The notes under the pieces: model-generated
Told to the model about the DNA's origin: nothing
The model's input: the letters and a program-made list of their open reading frames with translations, nothing else
Databases searched by the model: none
DNA from: Alphaproteobacteria bacterium
GTDB lineage: Bacteria > Pseudomonadota > Alphaproteobacteria > Paracaedibacterales > CAIOTO01
Assembly (NCBI GenBank): GCA_030727085.1
Contig: JANRCF010000037.1
Coordinates: 1,389-13,507 of the forward strand
DNA: 12,119 nucleotides
Direction of reading: 5' to 3'
In this document: one piece after another, positions 6,375-11,526 of the stretch
Position numbering within the stretch: position 1 is the first letter of the stretch
How the letters are laid out: every line of letters starts with the position of its first letter
Program-made: the position numbers and the translations under genes

Positions 6375-6800
6375 CTAGTGAAGTTCCTCACGATATGTGC
6401 GTTCACGTCGTTCATGTCGCTCTTGTGCTTCAATACTTAACGTCGCAATTGGACGTGCATCAAGTCGCTTCAAACTAATTGGCTCTCCAGTTTCTTCGCA
6501 ATAACCGTAACTTCCATCTTCGATTCTCAAAAGTGCATCGTTGATTTTATTAACAAGTTTGCGTTCTCGATCACGTGTGCGTAATTCAAGCGAACGCGCA
6601 ACTTCGTTACATGCAAAATCAATCACATCTGGCTCTTGATTTGCTTTTTCTTGCATTTCGTAAATCGTTTCTGAACTTTCTGTAAGTAACTGCTCGCGCC
6701 AATCCACGAGTTTATCACGAAAGTATTCTAGACATTCGTCAGTCATAACATCATTGTCAGTAAATTGTGATGGTTCACTTAAACGTGTAGCTAGGGCCAT
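6375..6800 (-). CDS. dksA: DksA/TraR family RNA polymerase-binding transcription factor
   Basis: DksA binds the RNA polymerase secondary channel and, with ppGpp, retunes rRNA and amino-acid promoters. The protein has a long helical hairpin with the tip motif D-x-x-D-x-A (D58, D61, A63), needed for activity. A C-terminal globular region follows, G-S-Y-G-Y-C-E-E-T-G-E-P-I, then R-P-I-A-T-L-S-I-E-A-Q-E-R-H-E-R-R. Only C101 of the four classical zinc cysteines is kept, as in other alphaproteobacterial DksA proteins. I prefer the ATG at 6798-6800 because a GGAG lies 9 bases before it. The in-frame ATG at 6813-6815 would add five residues but has no Shine-Dalgarno. The gene is monocistronic, with its own promoter at 6834-6862, and converges on hppD. 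Confidence 0.93.
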   Translation of the reverse strand: MALATRLSEPSQFTDNDVMTDECLEYFRDKLVDWREQLLTESSETIYEMQEKANQEPDVIDFACNEVARSLELRTRDRERKLVNKINDALLRIEDGSYGYCEETGEPISLKRLDARPIATLSIEAQERHERRERTYREELH

Positions 6801-6833
6801 AATCTGTTGCTCCATACTGTTATTGTTTACATA

Positions 6834-6862
6834 ATTTTAACTAAAATACGTTATAAATTCAA
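6834..6862 (-). promoter_or_regulatory. Putative sigma-70 promoter of dksA
   Basis: On the minus strand, TTGAAT (complement of 6857-6862), a 17-base spacer and TAAAAT (complement of 6834-6839) form a good vegetative promoter. Transcription would start near 6827, leaving about 27 bases to the preferred ATG at 6800 and including its GGAG. The spacing supports the shorter dksA start. Confidence 0.5.
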
Positions 6863-7001
6863 CAGAAGAAGTGATGGTTTTGTTATTTTTTAAAAAATTT
6901 GCTAAAATTTTATGTAAATTATTACAAGAAACTCAAAATGTACATTTTACATCAAAATGCACACATATTTTGAAACAAATTGCAACAAAATGAATCTCGC
7001 T

Positions 7002-7538
7002 TTACATTATTCCATAGCTATCTTGGATTAATTCATATTCTCGTGGATTAAACATCTGATAATGCCACCACTCATTGCGATAAAAGTCAAATCCTGCAGT
7101 CGTCATTATGCCTAATAACACGTATCTATTTTGCTCAACCGCTGCCGGCAAAGGAGCTCCATGATGAGATTGTTCAGTGAAATCATCAAACGGCGTTCCC
7201 ATGTCTAGTTCCACACCATTTACGTCAATCAAAGTTAAATCAATAGCAACTCCACGCGTATGCACAGAGCCTTTTGTCGGCGGCATTATATACATGTCAT
7301 TTGGACAGATATTCCAAAGCGCTTCTTGAGCGGCCTGCGGCCTGAATGCATCAAAAACCTTAAAGGTATACCCTTGCTTAGCCGCCAATAGAATTGCCTT
7401 TTCAAAAAGTTTAAGCGCATCTCTATGGATCAAACAAAGTGAGCTGTTATAAATGACTTGTCCTGTAAAGTTATTCGTCGTGGCATAACGTATATCCATC
7501 GTGATTGGGTGTGTAGATTCATTAATTTCAACAAGCAT
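7002..7538 (-). CDS. D-alanyl-D-alanine dipeptidase (VanX/DdpX family)
   Basis: This zinc metallopeptidase hydrolyses D-Ala-D-Ala. The 178-residue protein carries the family's catalytic set: R66 in D-A-F-R-P, the motif S-V-H-T-R-G-V-A-I-D (H93 and D100, zinc ligands), and E156-W-W-H159 (catalytic base and third zinc ligand). No signal peptide is present, so it should act in the cytoplasm, like VanX or E. coli DdpX. Without vanH/vanA neighbours a resistance role is unlikely; recycling of peptidoglycan dipeptide or stationary-phase use is more plausible (inference). A good Shine-Dalgarno, AAGGA, lies 7 bases before the ATG. The gene is divergent from rplM, with a CGGTA/TACCG dyad (7569-7584) upstream that may carry its promoter or operator. 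The 186 bases separating it from dksA are very AT-rich, and no terminator was recognised there. Confidence 0.92.
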   Translation of the reverse strand: MLVEINESTHPITMDIRYATTNNFTGQVIYNSSLCLIHRDALKLFEKAILLAAKQGYTFKVFDAFRPQAAQEALWNICPNDMYIMPPTKGSVHTRGVAIDLTLIDVNGVELDMGTPFDDFTEQSHHGAPLPAAVEQNRYVLLGIMTTAGFDFYRNEWWHYQMFNPREYELIQDSYGIM

Positions 7539-7605
7539 AGGCGAATCCTTAAGTTAGATGACAAGATGCGGTATTATTTTACCGTAAGTAAATGTCGCAT
7601 TTTCC

Positions 7606-7637
7606 TTGACCACCACCATAACATATGTCTATATAAT
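7606..7637 (+). promoter_or_regulatory. Putative rplM-rpsI promoter
   Basis: A TTGACC box (7606-7611) is followed by TATATAAT (7630-7637). The spacer is 18 bases to TATATA or 20 bases to the perfect TATAAT. It lies about 35 bases before the rplM ATG, in the divergent region shared with the dipeptidase gene. Two overlapping -10 choices leave the exact start uncertain. Confidence 0.5.
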
Positions 7638-7671
7638 ACAATACATAAAGTAAACTATTTGGATTGAAAGA

Positions 7672-8142
7672 ATGGATAAAACAACCCAGTCGCTTCGTGC
7701 CCAAGATGTTAACAAGAAATGGATCTTGATCGATGCTCAAGACCTTGTACTTGGTCGTCTTGCTTCACTTGTAGCTAACCGCCTACGCGGAAAACACCTC
7801 GCTTCTTACACACCTCACGTTGATTGTGGCGATCATGTCGTTATAATTAATGCTGAAAAAGTTCACCTTACAGGTAAAAAGCGTGAAAATAAAAAATTCT
7901 ACTGGCACACAGGTTATGCTGGCGGTATTAAAGAACGCACAATGGCGCAAATTCTTGATGGCAGATTCCCAGCGCGAGCGATTGAAAAAGCTGTAGAACG
8001 TATGGTTCCGCGTGGCCCACTTGGTCGCCAGATTATGAGCAACTTAAAAGTGTATGCTGGTACTAATCACCCACACGAAGCACAAAACCCAACAGTTTTC
8101 GACGTTGCGAGTCTTAATCGCAAGAACAAACGGAGTATCTAG
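7672..8142 (+). CDS. rplM: 50S ribosomal protein L13
   Basis: L13 is an early-assembling 23S rRNA-binding protein of the large subunit. The protein is 156 residues and covers the complete family: W-I-L-I-D-A-Q-D-L-V-L-G-R-L-A near residues 17-31, L-R-G-K-H..Y-T-P-H-V-D-C-G-D, the lysine-rich LTGKK segment, and M-V-P-R-G-P-L-G-R. The conserved end is Y-A-G-T-N-H-P-H-E-A-Q-N-P. The HPHEAQ form and the lead before the core match alphaproteobacterial L13. The ribosome binding site is a GGA within GGATTGAAAGA. It forms the conserved rplM-rpsI operon with the following gene, only 3 bases away. Confidence 0.98.
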   Translation: MDKTTQSLRAQDVNKKWILIDAQDLVLGRLASLVANRLRGKHLASYTPHVDCGDHVVIINAEKVHLTGKKRENKKFYWHTGYAGGIKERTMAQILDGRFPARAIEKAVERMVPRGPLGRQIMSNLKVYAGTNHPHEAQNPTVFDVASLNRKNKRSI

Positions 8143-8145
8143 TTT

Positions 8146-8646
8146 ATGACGAAAATAACATTAGATAATTTAAAATCAGCAACAGAAGGTGCAGTTGCAG
8201 GCGAAGCTTCAGTTGCAACACCTACGGTAGCTCTTCCAAAAGTTAAAAAGATTGACGCACAAGGTCGCTCTTACGCAACAGGTAAGCGTAAGAATGCTAT
8301 TGCTCGTGTTTGGATTAAACCAGGCCTCGGCAAAATCATGGTAAACGGACGCGCTTGGGAAGCATATTTTGCACGCCCAGTTTTGCAAATGATCATTAAC
8401 CAGCCGTTTAAGGCTTCCAATCGTGCTGGTCAATATGATGTGTTCTGTACAATCAGCGGTGGTGGTTTATCAGGTCAAGCTGGTGCACTTCGCCATGGTA
8501 TTAGTCGTGCATTGGTTCATTTTGAACCAGACCTACATACTGTATTAAAGCAAGGCGGATTTTTGACACGTGACAGCCGTGTTGTTGAACGTAAGAAGTA
8601 CGGTCAAGCGAAAGCTCGTAAACGCTTCCAGTTCTCAAAACGTTAA
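8146..8646 (+). CDS. rpsI: 30S ribosomal protein S9
   Basis: S9 binds the 3' domain of 16S rRNA; its C-terminal tail reaches the P-site tRNA. The protein is 166 residues, longer than the roughly 130 of E. coli because of an acidic/alanine-rich N-terminal extension (about residues 1-40) typical of alphaproteobacteria. The core is intact: Y-A-T-G-K-R-K-N-A-I-A-R-V-W, R-P-V-L-Q-M-I-I-N-Q-P, S-G-G-G-L-S-G-Q-A-G-A-L-R-H-G-I-S-R-A, L-T-R-D-S-R-V-V-E-R-K-K-Y-G, and the terminal Q-F-S-K-R. A GGAG inside the end of rplM provides the ribosome binding site, so the two genes are closely coupled. A strong terminator follows. Confidence 0.98.
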   Translation: MTKITLDNLKSATEGAVAGEASVATPTVALPKVKKIDAQGRSYATGKRKNAIARVWIKPGLGKIMVNGRAWEAYFARPVLQMIINQPFKASNRAGQYDVFCTISGGGLSGQAGALRHGISRALVHFEPDLHTVLKQGGFLTRDSRVVERKKYGQAKARKRFQFSKR

Positions 8647-8657
8647 GTTTTGCAAAC

Positions 8658-8694
8658 ATACCCCGGAAGATTTTATTTTTCGGGGTATTTTATT
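8658..8694 (+). terminator. Intrinsic terminator of rplM-rpsI
   Basis: The arms ATACCCCG (8658-8665) and CGGGGTAT (8681-8688) pair perfectly. Five further A-T or G-U pairs can extend the stem to a 5-base loop. The stem is followed by TTTATT. It starts 11 bases after the rpsI stop and points along the plus strand. Confidence 0.9.
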
Positions 8695-8717
8695 CTCTTA
8701 GTATAAAGAGGTTAACT

Positions 8718-8837
8718 ATGCTCTCTCCCAATCACAAAGCACGCAATTGTGCAATCCTATTTCTATTATTGTCGCTTGTAATAACACTTTATTGTGTTGG
8801 ATTTATCAGAGTTGGTGGAAGCCCCATTCTAAACTAA
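8718..8837 (+). CDS. CoxF-like small membrane protein preceding ctaG
   Basis: A 39-codon gene lies between the rpsI terminator and ctaG. It has a GAGG ribosome binding site 6 bases before the ATG. The peptide is a short polar, basic N-terminus (MLSPNHKARN), a single hydrophobic helix (about residues 11-30, C-A-I-L-F-L-L-L-S-L-V-I-T-L-Y-C-V-G-F-I), then R-V-G-G-S-P-I-L-N. Many alphaproteobacteria carry a tiny single-helix protein (CoxF-like) immediately before ctaG. Its helix is followed by a K-x-G-x-x-x-L/M-N-R-P-type tail, and the R-V-G-G-S-P-I-L-N end matches that pattern (recalled, not searched). It presumably acts in cytochrome c oxidase assembly in the inner membrane. The gap of 172 bases to ctaG is larger than usual. 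Confidence 0.65.
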   Translation: MLSPNHKARNCAILFLLLSLVITLYCVGFIRVGGSPILN

Positions 8838-8956
8838 GAAGTATTACACCCATCCTAAAATAACCTATTTGATTTTAAGACGCAATTTTGTCCACCTAAC
8901 GCCATTTTTAGCATCCTTAAAATAGCGAGCAATATACGGTTTGAAAAACCAATTTG

Positions 8957-8985
8957 TTGACCAAAACTGCAACCTGAAATTTAAA
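8957..8985 (+). promoter_or_regulatory. Putative ctaG promoter
   Basis: TTGACC (8957-8962), a 17-base spacer and TTTAAA (8980-8985) resemble a sigma-70 promoter 24 bases before the ctaG ATG. The -10 is imperfect. The 8838-9009 gap around it holds no recognised gene; a short GGTTT-GAA-AAACC hairpin is at 8939-8951. Confidence 0.35.
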
Positions 8986-9009
8986 CATTTTGATTCATGA
9001 TGGGTATAG

Positions 9010-9543
9010 ATGAACGATCCAACAAAAAATAAACACCTTATTTATTTTTTAGCAGCGTTATCCGCAGGTATGTTAGGCGTTTCATTTGCAGCAGTTCCAC
9101 TCTATCGTCTTATTTGCCAAAAAACAGGTTTTGGTGGCACTCCGCAAGTTGGCTTATTCAACGTTGAAGCACCTAAAGATGATCATTACGTTCGTGTTAA
9201 ATTTACAGCCTCCACGCACCGTGATTTACCCTGGCATTTTATTCCCAAACAGCATGAAACCATTGTAAAAATTGGTGAACCAAAGCTTGTTTTCTATCAA
9301 GCTGAAAATCGAAGTCATCGTCCTATTATTGGCATGGCCACGTATAATGTTAGCCCAGATAAGGCTGGTATTTTCTTTGGTAAAATTCAATGTTTTTGCT
9401 TTGAACAACAAAGAATTGAGCCAGGTCAAATACTCGACATGCCCGTTCTTTTTACGGTTAGTCCGGATATATTAAAAGATCCGTTGACAAAAGACTTAAA
9501 AACATTAACCCTATCTTATACTTTTTTTGAATACACACGCTAA
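9010..9543 (+). CDS. ctaG: Cytochrome c oxidase assembly protein CtaG/Cox11
   Basis: CtaG is the membrane-anchored copper chaperone that delivers copper to the CuB site of haem-copper oxidase subunit I. The protein is 177 residues. It has one N-terminal membrane helix (about 10-30), the conserved post-helix segment A-V-P-L-Y-R-L-I-C-Q-K-T-G-F-G-G (C36), and an immunoglobulin-like periplasmic domain. The copper motif C-F-C-F (C128, C130) is followed by E-Q-Q-R-I-E-P-G. The C-terminus L-T-L-S-Y-T-F-F-E is typical. The genes ctaB, ctaC, ctaD and ctaE are not in this window, so the oxidase operon is split. The next gene starts within the stop codon of this one (TAATG), implying translational coupling. 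The ribosome binding site is weak (GATGGG about 6 bases upstream). Confidence 0.96.
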   Translation: MNDPTKNKHLIYFLAALSAGMLGVSFAAVPLYRLICQKTGFGGTPQVGLFNVEAPKDDHYVRVKFTASTHRDLPWHFIPKQHETIVKIGEPKLVFYQAENRSHRPIIGMATYNVSPDKAGIFFGKIQCFCFEQQRIEPGQILDMPVLFTVSPDILKDPLTKDLKTLTLSYTFFEYTR

Positions 9544-10133
9544 TGAATAAAAAAAGCCTTCACACAATACGCTCATTTGCGAAGTCACTCTTACTTTCGC
9601 TTACGCTTCATTTGGCGTGCGGTGTCACCTCTTATGCTTTATGGCATGCTATGAAAGCAGCCTCTTTATCACACAATAAACTTAAAAAAGGTGAGTTTTT
9701 AACAGCATCCGTTGAGTTTATCGCACATCCCACTACCCAATCAGATCCAATTCAAGTAAGTACAAGTAAAACTAATATTGCTCAGCAAAAATTGCATCTG
9801 ATTGCACGTCAAAAAACAAGAGTTCACAGTATAGCAACATCTAACCAACAACAAATAGGATCAAGCTTGTCTGATATCGTTCCGAGTCCAGAAAACAAGC
9901 ATCCCCTGTACCCTGAAGAAGCACGATTAATTGGAAAGGAAGCATTGTGCATCATGAAAATTAGTATTGCGCCAGATGGTCACATACACATGATAAACCT
10001 TGAAAATGGCACTAAGAATTGCCCTGCTGTGTTTGTGCGAGAAGCAAAAAAAACTATTTCAGCATGGCGTTTTTCGCCACATAGATCTGGTTATATAGAA
10101 AAAACTGTTCCTATTAAATTTAAGTTGGATTGA
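9543..10133 (+). CDS. TonB-like energy transducer protein
   Basis: TonB proteins link the proton motive force (through ExbB/ExbD) to outer-membrane receptors. This 196-residue protein has a single N-terminal membrane helix (about 13-36) with S19 and H23 spaced four apart, like the S-x-x-x-H motif that couples TonB to ExbB/ExbD. A periplasmic linker (about 40-115) is rich in Gln/Ser/Lys and lacks the usual long Pro-Glu/Pro-Lys run. A TonB C-terminal domain follows (about 120-196: P-L-Y-P-E-E-A-R, I-A-P-D-G-H-I, A-W-R-F-S-P-H, V-P-I-K-F-K-L). Cysteines at 137 and 160 in that domain are a slight oddity. The ATG overlaps the ctaG stop by one base, so it is co-translated with ctaG. No exbB/exbD or receptor gene is nearby. 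It could also be a TonB-domain protein with another role. Confidence 0.8.
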   Translation: MNKKSLHTIRSFAKSLLLSLTLHLACGVTSYALWHAMKAASLSHNKLKKGEFLTASVEFIAHPTTQSDPIQVSTSKTNIAQQKLHLIARQKTRVHSIATSNQQQIGSSLSDIVPSPENKHPLYPEEARLIGKEALCIMKISIAPDGHIHMINLENGTKNCPAVFVREAKKTISAWRFSPHRSGYIEKTVPIKFKLD

Positions 10134-10160
10134 TGGAATAAACATCATCCAAAGTTTTTT
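10125..10160 (+). terminator. Intrinsic terminator after the TonB-like gene
   Basis: TTGGAT(T)GATG (10125-10135) pairs with CATCATCCAA (10143-10152) over 10 base pairs with one bulged T and a 7-base loop. The sequence then reads AG and six T (10155-10160). It spans the tonB stop codon and the stop codon of the convergent GGDEF gene. The T-run serves the plus strand; no equivalent run exists on the minus side. Confidence 0.7.
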
Positions 10161-11107
10161 GTATTAATAACTTCATCCTCTGATGCATAAAACCGATAAT
10201 TTCCTCGACCCATTTGCTTGGCTTTATACATTGCTTGGTCAGCACGCTCGAGCAGCTCTTGACTACTACTTGCATTTTGTGGAAACAAAGCAATGCCAAC
10301 ACTTGCATTAATATTGAGCTGCTGATTATTATAGAAAAATGGCGCCGATATATTATAAACAATACGTTGAGCAATATTTGCAACAACATCTGTATCGTCA
10401 ATCTCTACGAGTAGAATGCTAAACTCATCCCCACCCATACGGGCTACCGTGTCATTGCGCTTTACACAGTTCCGAAGACGCATCGCAACTTGTTGCAACA
10501 ACCAATCGCCAGCTTTATGCGTATGCTCATCATTAATATTTTTAAATCCATCCAAATCAATATAGAGAAGCGAAAAAAATGTTCCGTTCATAAGGTTTGT
10601 TTTTGCCAAATCATCAAGGCGAGAAAAAAACAATTTACGATTTGGCAATCCTGTCAATTCATCGTAAAAGGCCATAAAAGCAAGCTCAACAGGCTGTGTA
10701 TCCCGATATTTTACATTTGGCTGTGCAGCTGGGATTTCAAGGTCGACAAGTGACGTTAGTATTCGTTTACGAAGAAGTGGGCTGTTCAATGGTCCAAAAT
10801 AAAAATCTGTTGCACCATTTTCAATTGCTGCTTCAGTCAATGTAGAACAACTATGGTCTCCAACAGCAATAATTGGAATTTGTGGCAAAAGAGAAGCTAT
10901 TGCTTTGATTTTTTTTATTGAATGTTCTCTAAAACCAATAAGATCAAATAAGATAACAGGCTGCATTGCAAGAGAGCTGTAATTACTGCGAAGACCTTCA
11001 GGAGTTGTTGTCCACGCATACGAAGCAAAAATTGACTGAATCAAAGAAAGAGCACTTGAATCGGGGGAAAACCAAACTACTGTAAATGGATCATTCTCTA
11101 CTAACAT
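10145..11107 (-). CDS. Degenerate receiver-GGDEF diguanylate cyclase
   Basis: This 320-residue protein is likely to make cyclic di-GMP. Residues about 8-125 resemble a response-regulator receiver. D55 (V-I-L-F-D-L) sits at the acceptor position, but the early acidic pair is missing. The conserved Lys is also replaced (G-A-T-D-F-Y-F-G-P instead of ..K-P), so it is probably a pseudo-receiver. The GGDEF domain (about 145-310) looks active: F-Y-D-E-L-T-G-L-P-N-R, metal-binding D184-L-D186-G-F-K, and R-M-G-G-D-E-F at 223-229. The I-site is K-R-N-D rather than R-x-x-D, so product inhibition may be altered. The usual GH of the N-D-x-x-G-H motif reads T-H. There is no membrane segment. AAGG precedes the ATG by about 10 bases. 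It is transcribed alone and converges on the TonB-like gene. Confidence 0.9.
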   Translation of the reverse strand: MLVENDPFTVVWFSPDSSALSLIQSIFASYAWTTTPEGLRSNYSSLAMQPVILFDLIGFREHSIKKIKAIASLLPQIPIIAVGDHSCSTLTEAAIENGATDFYFGPLNSPLLRKRILTSLVDLEIPAAQPNVKYRDTQPVELAFMAFYDELTGLPNRKLFFSRLDDLAKTNLMNGTFFSLLYIDLDGFKNINDEHTHKAGDWLLQQVAMRLRNCVKRNDTVARMGGDEFSILLVEIDDTDVVANIAQRIVYNISAPFFYNNQQLNINASVGIALFPQNASSSQELLERADQAMYKAKQMGRGNYRFYASEDEVINTKNFG

Positions 11108-11526
11108 ATATTTACTACCTTCAATCTTGTATAGAATGGTTAAATATTATCTAATGAGTCTAAACACTATTTTCATAGCAGGCAACTTTTACTGTTAAAA
11201 AATTACTAACCCAAATGATTTGCTCATTTCACGTTAACCTAAAACAAAGATTGTTCCTCTTTGAAATTAAAAAACAATAAAATGCATTCTCCTGGAGCTT
11301 ATAAAAGCTTATAAACACCAATTTAAGCATAAAAATGAACAAGCTATCTTAGACATATATAAATGAACTTATCTAATTTTCAAAGCTCTTTTTGATCTTG
11401 AGAGATTACTTTTTAAATGGCACTATAAGCACATACAACAAATCTGATTATTTTTGCAGAGCTGCAAATGAAAATCTCTTGATTTAAAGATATAGCATCA
11501 AGTCTTTAAAGCGAGCGAGGAGCCCT
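11108..11526. other. 419-bp AT-rich non-coding region with repeats
   Basis: This gap separates the divergent GGDEF gene and the DUF4139 gene. I found no convincing ORF (the longest start-to-stop frame noticed is about 20 codons, without a Shine-Dalgarno) and no tRNA-like structure. It contains a perfect tandem 10-mer, AGCTTATAAA twice (11296-11315). It also holds a 7+7-bp dyad at 11453-11468 and a TTTAAAGA/TCTTTAAA inverted repeat (11483-11490, 11503-11510) just before the ribosome binding site of the next gene. It must hold promoters for both flanking genes, but no -35/-10 pair was convincing. Confidence 0.6.
11453..11468. promoter_or_regulatory. 16-bp dyad, candidate operator upstream of DUF4139 gene
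   Basis: TTTGCAG (11453-11459) and CTGCAAA (11462-11468) are perfect inverted arms separated by AG, about 60 bases before the ATG. The mixed base composition in an AT-rich region makes chance less likely than for the other dyads here. No regulator gene is adjacent. Confidence 0.4.

Noticed and set aside
6354..6375. GGTTTTCTAA / TTAGAAAAACC dyad at the hppD-dksA junction as a bidirectional terminator
   Set aside because: The stem is AT-rich with a bulge and has no T-run on either side, which is too weak to call.
6304..6387. GGAACTTCAC / GTGAAGTTCC inverted arms across the hppD-dksA junction
   Set aside because: Both arms are inside coding sequence and 64 bases apart, and each is explained by its codons, so it is probably coincidence.
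11136..11198. 20-codon plus-strand frame in the 11108-11526 gap
   Set aside because: It has no ribosome binding site and no recognisable feature, so it is compatible with chance.
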